Assembly: GCF_040564635.1 (NCBI RefSeq)
Contig: NZ_CP159837.1
Location: forward strand, 995,001-1,059,000
Direction of reading: 5' to 3'
DNA: 64,000 bases
DNA from: Planktothricoides raciborskii GIHE-MW2
GTDB taxonomy: Bacteria; Cyanobacteriota; Cyanobacteriia; Cyanobacteriales; Laspinemataceae
Notes under the pieces: model-generated
What the model was told of the DNA's origin: nothing
Database searches by the model: none
What the model saw: the letters and a program-made list of their open reading frames with translations, nothing else
Translations under genes and position numbers: made by a program
Part shown: piece after piece, positions 16,037 to 24,182 of the stretch
Numbering within the stretch: the first letter of the stretch is position 1
Layout of the letters: each line of letters begins with the position of its first letter

Positions 16037-16726
16037 CTATTTGCACAATCCTTCGATTAAAAATTTTACAATTAATGCTGATAACAAAGTTACTAACTGT
16101 TCTTCTGTGATTAAAATTTGTCCATCGATAAATAACATTGCTAACCCATGAACAATTGACCAACAAGCTAATGCTTGAGTTTTGGGATCTTCATCTTTAA
16201 TTAATCCAGCTTCTTGACATCGAATAATCGTATTAAGTAGCACCATAAAAGCTTCTCCTTTAACATTAAAACCCATTTCTTGAGACTCCACACCTTGAAT
16301 TAGTTGGTCAACCAATATATTTGACATTGTTTCTAGTGTTGGTGATAAGAAAGGCGATTTTTGCGTAGGATTTGTGCGATAAGCTCCAAACATTAACCGA
16401 AAATAAGCCGGATATTTCAAGGCAAATTTAACATAAGCAATCCCAGTATTTTGTAACTGTAGCAGAGGGCGATCGGGATATTTATTAACTTCGGCTTGCA
16501 GTGCATCTCGAAATATTGTAAAACCTTCTTCAGCGACGGCTTCTAAAAGTTTATCTTTATCAGGAAAGTGTTTATAAAGGGCATTGTGAGAGACTCCTAT
16601 CATCTTGGCGACTTTTCTCATGGAAAGTTGACTAATTTCGCCCGTTTTCAGTAATTCTACGGTGGCATCAATCAAACGGCGAGGTAAATTACCACGATGA
16701 TAGGGTTTTGGTTCATCGATCGACAT
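16037..16726 (-). CDS. TetR/AcrR-family transcriptional regulator
   Basis: 229 residues from the ATG at 16726 (MSIDEPKPYHRGNLPRRLID); a longer frame to 16789 adds an unlikely Ser/Cys-rich leader. The helix-turn-helix is plain: LSMRKVAKMIGVSHNALYKH followed by FPDKDKLLEAVAEEG. The C-terminal domain (YVKFALKYPAYFRLMFG) is of the WHG type common in TetR proteins of this kind. Ligand and targets are unknown. The divergent neighbour is the 17066 cluster, 339 bases away, so control of that cluster is possible but unproven. Confidence 0.85.
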   Translation of the reverse strand: MSIDEPKPYHRGNLPRRLIDATVELLKTGEISQLSMRKVAKMIGVSHNALYKHFPDKDKLLEAVAEEGFTIFRDALQAEVNKYPDRPLLQLQNTGIAYVKFALKYPAYFRLMFGAYRTNPTQKSPFLSPTLETMSNILVDQLIQGVESQEMGFNVKGEAFMVLLNTIIRCQEAGLIKDEDPKTQALACWSIVHGLAMLFIDGQILITEEQLVTLLSALIVKFLIEGLCK

Positions 16727-17065
16727 AAATCTTAACAAATATGATGGTTGACAGTGACAACTTTTTGAAGTAGAGTAAGAATTAATCATATTAGTGCATA
16801 GTGGGGGCGGCTAGAACTGAGATTTCAAATAAAAAATCGCCTAAAAGCTTTGTCAAGTAAACTTTTGCGCCTAATTTTTGCAATTGGATTTGCATAATTT
16901 TGGCTACTATCCCCGATATAAGAATAAGGAGGATTTTTTACCCCCCATGTCTTATCGTTCTATTTGTAAAGTTTTGTAAGTTTTGTAAGTGTTGTAATTT
17001 TAATCCGCCAACCTCAATAGTGTAGCCCTAGACTATCAGATTTTACCAGGAGAGGAATTTTAACT
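16727..17065. promoter_or_regulatory. Divergent intergenic region upstream of the 17-21 kb cluster
   Basis: 339 bases between the TetR gene and the C39-like gene. It contains direct repeats GTTTTGTAAGTTTTGTAAG near 16967-16990, an AGGAGG run near 16927 and an AGGAGAGG ribosome site at 17047-17057. It could hold the operator of the TetR protein, but I see no clear palindrome. Confidence 0.4.
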
Positions 17066-18226
17066 ATGTTTTCACCAATTCCCCTGACTCCCGTCTTTTT
17101 CAATCCCAATGATTCCCAAGATGGGAATAGTTCACCGGATTTTGGACATGATAATCATACACATATCGATACTTCTCATAACCTAAATGAACAGCATAGT
17201 AATCTGCTGTCTAATAATGACTATTATGGAGATAGCTATGGACTAAACCATAATAGTTTTAATGATTTAGCGGCTCATCAACATTTTGATCCCAATCATC
17301 CTCATGGGAGCGTTATCGGTCATCCAGCGGAAGAAATGAACCATTGGCATCAACAAATATCGTCAGATGCTTGTGGTATTGCTACTCAACAAAGTGCGAT
17401 CGAACATATTAATCATCAATCTTATTCTCAAGAACAGTTGCTAAATCATGCTCAAGAAAATCATTGGTATAGCTCCCATATTGGTACACCTGCGGAAGAT
17501 TTTGGTAAATTAATTACTGAACAAACTGGTGTAAATGTAGAGCATCATTATCACGGTACGATTGATGAAATAGCTACTAAATTAAGTCAACATGAGGAAG
17601 TTTTTGTAGGAGTAAGTGCCGATATAATTAACTTACCAGATCGTAACTCAATTCTAGGACAAACCGCGCCTGATTTATTTGATCCTCATCAATATCAAGG
17701 AGCAGAAGCTAATCATGTTGTGCAGGTAATTGGTGTTGAAATTGACCCAATTAATTCTCATAATTCCTACGTTATTGTTAATGATTCTTCATCACCAGAT
17801 GGACGAGGTTTAGAAATTCCTTTCGATCAGTTTCAGGAAGCAATGAACGCTAGTCATGGTTATATTGCTTCTACTGAAATTCATCACAATAATTTAGCAG
17901 GAAACCACGATCATGGTATGGCTTTCAGAGGCTGTGATGATTATGGATTTGATAGCGATCGCAAGGATTTCTATATAGATGGACATATTCGGGGTCATTG
18001 TGTAGGACGCAAATTTTATACTGATTCATCATATCATGGTACTTATACTACTTACAAAGGTCGTATTGGTACAGATATGAATATTTACGATTCTCAAGAT
18101 ATTAAAGTTGGCTATATAGATGATTGTGGTCGTATTCATAATGCTCAGGGAGTAATGGTAATTTCAGACACTAATCATAGTGGTTTTGCTAATGCAGCTT
18201 ATTACTTACTAAATTTGATAGGATAG
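17066..18226 (+). CDS. Histidine-rich C39-like cysteine peptidase-fold protein
   Basis: 386 residues. The first 90 are rich in His, Asn and Asp (HDNHTHIDTSHN) and lack a signal peptide. A papain-like C39-type domain follows: SSDACGIATQQSAIEHI with Cys near 102, ANHVVQVIGVE with His near 217, and VIVNDSSSPDG with Asn/Asp near 239. This is the order of a working catalytic triad. The last 95 residues contain short beta repeats (IYDSQDIKVGYIDDCGRIHN). It may process or bind a partner protein. It heads a same-strand trio with the coiled-coil and TPR-GUN4 genes. The role is unknown. Confidence 0.7.
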   Translation: MFSPIPLTPVFFNPNDSQDGNSSPDFGHDNHTHIDTSHNLNEQHSNLLSNNDYYGDSYGLNHNSFNDLAAHQHFDPNHPHGSVIGHPAEEMNHWHQQISSDACGIATQQSAIEHINHQSYSQEQLLNHAQENHWYSSHIGTPAEDFGKLITEQTGVNVEHHYHGTIDEIATKLSQHEEVFVGVSADIINLPDRNSILGQTAPDLFDPHQYQGAEANHVVQVIGVEIDPINSHNSYVIVNDSSSPDGRGLEIPFDQFQEAMNASHGYIASTEIHHNNLAGNHDHGMAFRGCDDYGFDSDRKDFYIDGHIRGHCVGRKFYTDSSYHGTYTTYKGRIGTDMNIYDSQDIKVGYIDDCGRIHNAQGVMVISDTNHSGFANAAYYLLNLIG

Positions 18227-18316
18227 GTGTATAGTTATGTTTTATTTCTCAATGTTTTTTTGATAAGATTAGGACTAAAACCCTAGAAAAATCTCAGCTA
18301 ATTATATTTTAGAAAA

Positions 18317-18346
18317 TAGGTTGGGTTAAGCGTAGCGCAACCCAAC
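18317..18346. repeat. GTTGGGTT...AACCCAAC hairpin
   Basis: TAGGTTGGGTTAAGCG...CGCAACCCAAC forms a 10 bp stem with a GC-rich loop. Close relatives stand at 19768-19798, 21159-21232 and 31685-31716. Here it lies between the first two genes of the cluster and could reduce read-through or protect mRNA. Confidence 0.8.
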
Positions 18347-18377
18347 ACCAAAACAAAACAAAAAAAGTTTTAATTTT

Positions 18378-19763
18378 ATGAGTCTTGGTTCTATTATTAA
18401 TGGTATTGCTAAAGTAGCAAGCGCGATCGCCCCCGGATTAATGGCAATTAATCAAACCCGCTCTATAACTACTCAAGCTAAATCTGTAGAATTAGCTCAA
18501 CAGCGAGATCATGCTAACTTTGAGCTTGGTATTAAACGCATGGAATTTGACGCTAAAATGGAATTAGCACGTCAAGCAGTGAGAGCAAGAGAGCGTCAAG
18601 AAGACAAAGAATTTAGCTTACAACTTAAACAAATTGAAGCAGAAACCCTAATTCAACAAGAAAAAATGCGTCAAGTATTTAACGCATTAGAAGCCCAAAA
18701 ACAAAGGGAATTTACTGAGTCGATCGAACAATTCAAAGCAGAATTACAAATAGCACTCCAAGCTGATAGTATCGCCTTTCAACGCTGGAAAACCGAAACA
18801 GATCGCCAATTTTCCCTAGAAATTACCTTACTTAATGCTCAAATTAACCGTCAAAGAGACAAACAAAACCGAGATGATCAAAGGCGCGATCGCAATAATC
18901 CCGTCTTTTCTGTAGCTGATGACATCCTCAAAACCGTTGAAAATCGCTCAGAAATTCCCTTAACTGTCTTCTTTTCTCCACCCGTCTTACGTTACGATCC
19001 CCTACCTAATGCTACCGCCCAGAGTCAATTTCCTATGATGGAAGCCACCCTTTCAGGAGCATTACGGGAATTATTCGAGCAATATACCCAGAAACAACGC
19101 CCCATTAAATTTATGGCGGGGGAATGGGTGACTAAAAATCGCCGTGCGGAGTCAGCAGTTAATGATATCTTCAGGGAATTAAATTCTATTCCCGTATTAG
19201 TCTTAGAAACGGAAGTAGAAGAATCATTTTTCAACATTAATATCGGTTTTTGGAATAATGACTTTGATGACGCAAGATTTAAAACCGTAGTGCGTAAATT
19301 CCGCTGGCAAGATACAATTAGCGAAATTTCCCAGAATCTCCTCAAAAAATGGCAACTTGAAGGGCGACAAATTCAAACAGACTACGATCGCGCGGAATTT
19401 AGTCGCCGTAGTCGAGAAACCTTCACCCATTATATGGAGCTTTTACACTGTATTCATGTAGGGATGGTGACAGATGAATATTTCTTAATTTACGCCCCAA
19501 ATCGTCAATTACCCCTCTTACCTAGCCTATTGTCTGATTTATTCGATGAAGCTAATCTTCCTGATGAGGAGCGTTTAAATCTCACTAAAGCCGTGATCGA
19601 CTATTCTAATCAATTGTTTGATGCTTTAGAGCAAATAGAACCAGCGATTATGATAGATTTACGTTTACAATGGGCAAATATTCTCCAAAATATTCGTTCT
19701 CGTTATACCTTTGAGGAGCAGGTAGAAAAAATCATGCAAACTTGGTTAAAACAAAGAAAGTAG
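18378..19763 (+). CDS. Coiled-coil protein of unknown function
   Basis: 461 residues, no family recognised. A mildly hydrophobic N-terminus (IINGIAKVASAIAPGLMAIN) is followed by a long charged helix, about 30-170, rich in Gln, Glu, Arg and Lys (e.g. LKQIEAETLIQQEKMRQ), clearly coiled-coil. The remaining 290 residues look globular: LTVFFSPPVLRYDPLPNATA, then KFMAGEWVTKNRR and VLVLETEVEESFFNINIGFW, with a helical end. The LETE...FFNINIGFWN stretch looks like an alpha/beta domain. It sits between the C39-like and TPR-GUN4 genes on the same strand, so the three likely act together, perhaps at the membrane. Confidence 0.7.
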   Translation: MSLGSIINGIAKVASAIAPGLMAINQTRSITTQAKSVELAQQRDHANFELGIKRMEFDAKMELARQAVRARERQEDKEFSLQLKQIEAETLIQQEKMRQVFNALEAQKQREFTESIEQFKAELQIALQADSIAFQRWKTETDRQFSLEITLLNAQINRQRDKQNRDDQRRDRNNPVFSVADDILKTVENRSEIPLTVFFSPPVLRYDPLPNATAQSQFPMMEATLSGALRELFEQYTQKQRPIKFMAGEWVTKNRRAESAVNDIFRELNSIPVLVLETEVEESFFNINIGFWNNDFDDARFKTVVRKFRWQDTISEISQNLLKKWQLEGRQIQTDYDRAEFSRRSRETFTHYMELLHCIHVGMVTDEYFLIYAPNRQLPLLPSLLSDLFDEANLPDEERLNLTKAVIDYSNQLFDALEQIEPAIMIDLRLQWANILQNIRSRYTFEEQVEKIMQTWLKQRK

Positions 19764-19767
19764 AAAG

Positions 19768-19798
19768 TAGGTTGGGTTAAGCGACAGCGCAACCCAAC
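19768..19798. repeat. GTTGGGTT...AACCCAAC hairpin
   Basis: A second copy of the hairpin at 18317, now between the coiled-coil and TPR-GUN4 genes. It leaves just 32 bases with a GGAGG ribosome site (19820-19824) before the next start codon. Confidence 0.8.
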
Positions 19799-19830
19799 AA
19801 AAAACGCCCAAAAAACTTTGGAGGTCAAAA

Positions 19831-20940
19831 ATGACTAATCAACTTACTAGAGAGGAGCTTATTACTGAAATTAGCAAGAATCTCTTACCAGAAGATGCTA
19901 ATTTTGTCAAGTCTCTTAATCAATTGTTGCAAAACTTAGGAGAAACCCATTTTCTCAATATTGCTACATCCTGTTATCAGCGTGGTTTGGAGCATTTACA
20001 AGCAAAAAACTATGATTTTGCTCGTCTTGACTTCGATCGCACTATTAAACTTAATCCTCAAGCGGATGTCTATTACCAGCGTGCTAAGGCTTTCTATGGT
20101 TTAGAAAACTATCAAAATGCGATCGCAGATTTAGATAAAGCCACTACTTTACAACCCCAACGAGCAGAATTTTACGATTTACGGGGAGATGCTTATGTAA
20201 AATTAAGGAATTATGAGATGGCTTTAGCTAACTATAATCAAGCGGTAACTTTAGGATATTCTAGTCAGAAATTGACTGATTTACAACAAAAATGGAATAA
20301 TAAACTCCGTCAAGAAGAGGAAAAACGTCAAGCTGAGGAAAAACGTAAGGCTGAAGAAGAAAAACGCAAACGAGAAGCAGAAGCTAAACGTAAGGCTGAA
20401 GAAGAAGCAAGACGTAAGGCTGAGGAAGAAGAATTAAATCAGTTAAAATCAGAGAAAGGCATTGATTATCGTCCATTACGGGATTATTTGAAAAATGGTG
20501 AATGGCAAAAAGCTGATGAGGAAACCTCAGCCCGAATGTTAGAAGCTATGGGTGAGTCTGATTGGGGTAGTGTTTATAGTAGCGATCTACAGAATTTTCC
20601 TCGCACTGATCTACGCACTATGGATAAGCTATGGCTTAAGTATAGTGATGGTAAGTTTGGTTTTTCTGTGCAAAGAGATATCTGGACTTCCCCGCAAGTT
20701 GGTGGTAAAGTAGGTGAGTTAGATTATGATAAATATTGTAAACTCGCCGATATCGTTGGTTGGCGCAAAGCAGGAGATTGGTTGAGCTATCCCTCTGGTT
20801 TCACTTTCAATACAAATGCACTACCCGGACACCTCCCTTTGTGGGGGTTTGTGGGTGTGGTGGACTGGGCGCGGCGCGTGGGGGCGTGTTCGTCGTTCGT
20901 CTGGGTGTCGAGGGACCAGATTCTCTTTTCTCGTCTCTAG
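19831..20940 (+). CDS. TPR-coiled coil-GUN4 protein with unusual GC-rich C-terminus
   Basis: 369 residues. Tetratricopeptide repeats cover about 45-150 (YQRGLEHLQAKNYDFARLDF and two more). A Lys/Glu/Arg coiled coil follows (155-208, RKAEEEKRKREAEAKRKAEE), then a GUN4 domain from about 210 (IDYRPLRDYLKNGEWQKADE, TMDKLWLKYSDGKFGFSVQ, GWRKAGDWLSY). GUN4 domains bind tetrapyrroles in chlorophyll synthesis, but in multi-domain cyanobacterial proteins they seem to be signalling or sensor modules. After PGHLPLWG the tail (FVGVVDWARRVGACSSFVWV) is built from G/T/C-only codons, while the rest of the gene is AT-rich. This is a candidate diversified region. The protein ends with the family-typical LFSRL. 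Confidence 0.82.
   Translation: MTNQLTREELITEISKNLLPEDANFVKSLNQLLQNLGETHFLNIATSCYQRGLEHLQAKNYDFARLDFDRTIKLNPQADVYYQRAKAFYGLENYQNAIADLDKATTLQPQRAEFYDLRGDAYVKLRNYEMALANYNQAVTLGYSSQKLTDLQQKWNNKLRQEEEKRQAEEKRKAEEEKRKREAEAKRKAEEEARRKAEEEELNQLKSEKGIDYRPLRDYLKNGEWQKADEETSARMLEAMGESDWGSVYSSDLQNFPRTDLRTMDKLWLKYSDGKFGFSVQRDIWTSPQVGGKVGELDYDKYCKLADIVGWRKAGDWLSYPSGFTFNTNALPGHLPLWGFVGVVDWARRVGACSSFVWVSRDQILFSRL
20826..20925 (+). other. Adenine-poor, G-rich 3' tail of the GUN4 gene
   Basis: From about 20832 to 20910 only two or so adenines occur, against roughly a third of bases in the preceding 900. The tail encodes Gly, Val, Trp, Arg, Cys and Ser. Such a sharp switch at the very end of a gene is what a variable repeat of a diversity-generating retroelement, or another tail-swapping process, would leave. 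No template copy was found in this window. Confidence 0.5.
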
Positions 20941-21058
20941 ACTATAGCACATAAAGCTTTTACAGAAAAATAAGTATTTTTTATCAAAGGTTTTGGCACG
21001 GTGGGATCAGGTTTTGAGAAATTCATTACCTGTTAGGGGGGTGTTAGGGGGGCGTTAT

Positions 21059-21122
21059 AAAGTCGGGGATTTGCAAAAATTTTTGCTTCCAAAATTAAGC
21101 TATTTAAAATCTCCGACTTTTT
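21059..21122 (+). terminator. Possible terminator after the GUN4 gene
   Basis: AAAGTCGGGGATTT and its near complement AAATCTCCGACTTT, separated by a 35-base spacer, are followed by TT. They sit 120 bases past the GUN4 stop codon. The long loop makes this a weak call. Confidence 0.4.
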
Positions 21123-21158
21123 AAAGTTAAATTGTAGCGAAATACACAGTAGGATTTG

Positions 21159-21232
21159 TAGGTTGGGTTAAGCGAAAGCGAAACCCAACACCATCAATAT
21201 TTTGTTGGGTTTCGTACCTCAACCCAACCTAC
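21159..21232. repeat. Double GTTGGGTT hairpin
   Basis: TAGGTTGGGTTAAGCGAAAG with AAACCCAACA, then TGTTGGGTTTCG with CTCAACCCAACCTAC. The whole 74-base element is an imperfect inverted repeat, a larger relative of the hairpins between the genes of the preceding cluster. Confidence 0.8.
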
Positions 21233-21259
21233 TAAAAATACTGAATATTTGTAGGTTAT

Positions 21260-22160
21260 TAGTAAGGCGATCGCTTTTCTGGTAGGAAGATAGGCGATCG
21301 CTATTTTATTTTTGGATAAGCGATCGCTTTTTTATTGGGCAGTAAGCGATCGCTTGTGGTTCAGAAACCGGGTTTCTTAAATAGACCTCTTGCAAAATAA
21401 ATATTTCGACCCCCCCAACCCCCCTTTTTAAGGGGGGCTTTTAGGAATTTTGCAAGAGGTCTAATAAATTTAGGTATTCTGCCAAAAATCGTCGCAGAAA
21501 CCCGGTTTCTTGGTTTGTGGGCAAAGAGGCGATCGCTTATTGGCTAAATTCTCTGTGTCCTTCGTGTCTCTGTGGTTCAATTCTTAAAAAATTATCTTGG
21601 CGATCGCTATTTTATTTTTGGATAAGCGATCGCTTTTTTATTGGGCAGTGGGCGATCGCTTTTTTATTGGGCAGTAAGCGATCGCTCTTTGGGGAGTTTG
21701 AGGGGCGATCGCGTGTGGTTCAGAAACCGGGTTTCTTATTTTAAATCTCGGTATTGTGGCAAAAATTGGAGGCAGTTACCCGGTTTCTCGGTTTGTGGGC
21801 AAAGAGGCGATCGCTTTTCTGGTAGGAAGATGGGCGATCGCTATTTTATTTTTGGATAAGCGATCGCTTTTTTATTGGGCAGTGGGCGATCGCCTGTGGT
21901 TCAGAAACCGAGTTTCTTTTTGGAATTCTCGGTCGGGAGGCAAAAACAACGGAGAACCCGGTTCTCTCCTTGTGGGCAAAAAGGCGATCGCTTATTGGCT
22001 AAATTCTCTGTGTCCTTCGTGTCTCTGTGGTTCAATTCTTAAAAAATTATCTTGGCGATCGCTATTTTATTTTTGGATAAGTGATCGCTAGTCAGAAACC
22101 GGGTTTCTTATTTTAAATCTCGGTATTGTGACAAAAGTTATCTCAGAAACCCGGTTTCTT
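21260..22160. repeat. Dense HIP1-containing tandem array
   Basis: About 900 gene-free bases with roughly 18 GCGATCGC octamers embedded in a repeated phrase: GCGATCGCTATTTTATTTTT followed by GGATAAGCGATCGC and TTTTTTATTGGGCAGT. Each block ends with a TTCAGAAACCGGGTTTC palindrome. A segment of about 110 bases starting GGCGATCGCTTATTGGC (near 21531 and 21982) is present twice almost unchanged. Open frames through the array are artefacts. Confidence 0.85.
21382..21463. mobile_element. MITE-like element with 16-bp inverted ends
   Basis: TAGACCTCTTGCAAAA on the left and its exact complement TTTTGCAAGAGGTCTA on the right enclose 50 bases with a CCCCCC...GGGGGG hairpin. Total length is 82 bases. The outer TA could be the target duplication of an IS630/Tc1-type element. 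It has no coding capacity, so it would depend on a transposase elsewhere. Confidence 0.7.
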
Positions 22161-22233
22161 TTCTTTCTTGTCCCCTATGAAACCCTCCTGCCGCAGCAGA
22201 AACCCTTATTTCCTGCTCCTGGTACTCTTTTGT

Positions 22234-22977
22234 TTAAGAAAATAATAGCTGATTCAATAAAAAACAGAAAGCGGCACTACCCAGAGGCACAGTCAGGTTA
22301 TCAATCCCAATTTTAGAAAAAGCTTCTAAGACTGTCGCAAGAAAGGCAACCGCGATCGCACTGAGCCAAATTTGCCAATGATTTCCCTGCACCGAGCATA
22401 AAATTAACACCGTAAGTCCATAACTAATCAAAGCCATCGTTAGTGACCCTTCAATACTCTTTTTTTCCCCCCACAATTGATAGGGATGTTTACCAAATTT
22501 TCGACCAATTAAGGCGGCAAAACCATCCCCAAACGCCATAATTAAAATCCCGATCGCCGCATAATAGGGTTTTTCCAAAGGCCAAAACCAGGCAATTAAT
22601 AGGCCAATACTCACCGCATAGAAAAAAGTCCCCCAACTGTGGCGACCGACACTATTAATCCCAGGAAATAAGGGTAAAATATAAGATAATAAGGCGATCG
22701 CTGCTGCAAAAACCGAGGCAGCAATCCCCACCCAAGCGGGAACCTGCAACCACCAGGCGAAAAGAATCACATTACCAGTGCCAATGTGAACGATTTTGCG
22801 GACAATTTCTGACTCTGCATCGGTGACTTGATACAGCGCTTCCGCTAAAACCAACACAAAACCCAACCAAATACCGACCACGGTAATTTGTACCCATAAA
22901 CCGGGAACCGATGGCAATTCCAAGAGTGAAGTGAACAAGGTAAGAATTAAACTAATAACAACCACAAACATTATCAC
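22234..22977 (-). CDS. Phytol kinase / polyprenol kinase family protein
   Basis: 247 residues with about seven membrane segments. SEIVRKIVHIGTGNVILFAW and the later GDGFAALIGRKFGKHPYQL, then EKKSIEGSLTMAL, are the CTP-dependent dolichol/phytol kinase (CDP-alcohol) signature of VTE5-type enzymes. In cyanobacteria (Synechocystis slr1652) this enzyme phosphorylates phytol released from chlorophyll for tocopherol synthesis. Diverges from yidD with 44 bases between starts. The C-terminus overlaps the end of the repeat region. Substrate is assigned by family. Confidence 0.8.
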   Translation of the reverse strand: MIMFVVVISLILTLFTSLLELPSVPGLWVQITVVGIWLGFVLVLAEALYQVTDAESEIVRKIVHIGTGNVILFAWWLQVPAWVGIAASVFAAAIALLSYILPLFPGINSVGRHSWGTFFYAVSIGLLIAWFWPLEKPYYAAIGILIMAFGDGFAALIGRKFGKHPYQLWGEKKSIEGSLTMALISYGLTVLILCSVQGNHWQIWLSAIAVAFLATVLEAFSKIGIDNLTVPLGSAAFCFLLNQLLFS

Positions 22978-23021
22978 TCTATTAGACTATTTAGACTATA
23001 TTAGACTATGGGGCTGAGGCT

Positions 23022-23243
23022 ATGAAAAAATTAATGATTACCTTGATTCACGGTTATCGATCGCTCATTTCGCCGCTATTTCCACCCAGTTGCCGATTCC
23101 ATCCCACTTGCTCTCAATACGCGATCGAGGCGATCGAGCGTTTTGGCGCTATCCGTGGCGCTTGGTTAGCCACGAAGCGGATTTTACGGTGTAATCCGTT
23201 CCACCCAGGGGGCTATGACCCAGTGCCAGAAAAGTTGGATTGA
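23022..23243 (+). CDS. yidD: Membrane protein insertion efficiency factor YidD
   Basis: 73 residues. All family marks are present: [20 protein letters not shown] followed by [20 protein letters not shown], then [17 protein letters not shown]. YidD aids YidC in inserting membrane proteins. The cysteine motif C-x5-C-S-Y is intact. Unusually it is not next to rnpA or yidC here. Confidence 0.95.
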   Translation: MKKLMITLIHGYRSLISPLFPPSCRFHPTCSQYAIEAIERFGAIRGAWLATKRILRCNPFHPGGYDPVPEKLD

Positions 23244-23256
23244 TATTTGAAGAGAG

Positions 23257-23443
23257 GGTGTAGGGTGTAGGGTGTAGGGTGTAGGGAAGCAGGGGTGCAG
23301 AGGGGCGGCGGTTCGGCTTCGCTCACCGACCGAGGAGCTTCTGGAGCAGAGGCGAAAAAGAACACCCCAGCACCCCAGCACCCCTTCCGGTTCCCTGTTC
23401 CCTGTTCCCTGTTCCCTGTTCCCTGTTCCCTGTTCCCTGTTCC
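23257..23443. repeat. Two heptamer tandem repeats
   Basis: GGTGTAG repeated about four to five times (23257-23286) and TTCCCTG repeated seven to eight times (23391-23443). Both are short microsatellites prone to slippage. Confidence 0.9.
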
Positions 23444-23479
23444 CCAACCAACAACAAACAAATAACAATTATTTTCGCT

Positions 23480-24103
23480 ATGATGATACGGTCAAAAAAA
23501 AGTGAAAAAAAGAGTTTTACCACGATCGCTGGTAAACTTGATCCCAGATTATGTGGCGATATTCATGGTAAAAAACTAAAACGATTATCGGTAACTTTGT
23601 TATTTCTATATTTAATTATAGCTGGGAGTAGCGTAAAAGCATCAAATGCTCAAATTGCTAACGGGGAAACACTCAGAGAACCTCCTTTAGATTTGAGATT
23701 TTTAGAACTGGGTATTCCCACGGAACCAGAAAATGTTATCACTGCTAATAATATTGCCGAAAGTGGTTTAACAATTCCTAGTTTGTGGTGGGTGAAAGAA
23801 CAATTTGCAGGTAAACTTTTAGATAATTGGTTAGCGTATCCCAATAGAAATCAACCGGGAGGTCGTGTGGATTTGGTGGTGAACCGACAAGTTTGGAGTT
23901 TGTTGGATTATTTACAGCGCTATGAATTCGTAAACCATTTTGGCACGGCGGCTAAAGAACAGCAGTATAATACGAGAGTTTTTAACCGACAGGGCGGACT
24001 GTTGGCGGCTTATACTTGTGATTTTAATGTAGAACCTTCGGTTTGTGAAATTTGGCTGGATTCTTCGGGTTTCCAAGGCACTCGTCAACCACTCAGTCCA
24101 TAA
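23480..24103 (+). CDS. Secreted hypothetical protein
   Basis: 207 residues. A basic leader precedes the hydrophobic stretch LSVTLLFLYLIIAGSSVKAS and a likely cleavage site (AS-NA) near residue 58, so it should be exported. The mature part has IPSLWWVKEQFAGKLLDNWL and two cysteines near the end (YTCDFNVEPSVCEIW) that could form a disulphide. I recognise no family beyond resemblance to conserved cyanobacterial secreted proteins. The first 35 codons are odd (KLDPRLCGDIHG) and may be repeat-derived, so the true start could be later. Confidence 0.7.
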   Translation: MMIRSKKSEKKSFTTIAGKLDPRLCGDIHGKKLKRLSVTLLFLYLIIAGSSVKASNAQIANGETLREPPLDLRFLELGIPTEPENVITANNIAESGLTIPSLWWVKEQFAGKLLDNWLAYPNRNQPGGRVDLVVNRQVWSLLDYLQRYEFVNHFGTAAKEQQYNTRVFNRQGGLLAAYTCDFNVEPSVCEIWLDSSGFQGTRQPLSP

Positions 24104-24182
24104 ATGAAGTATTCTAGAAAATTGGCATTTTGATGGCTCGGAAAAATTTCAGACAAAACCTAAAATAAAGAAGCAAATTATA

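Noticed and set aside
23257-23443. Telomere-like or origin-type repeats (GGGTGTA, TTCCCTG)
   Set aside because: Simple heptamer microsatellites without DnaA boxes or other origin features.
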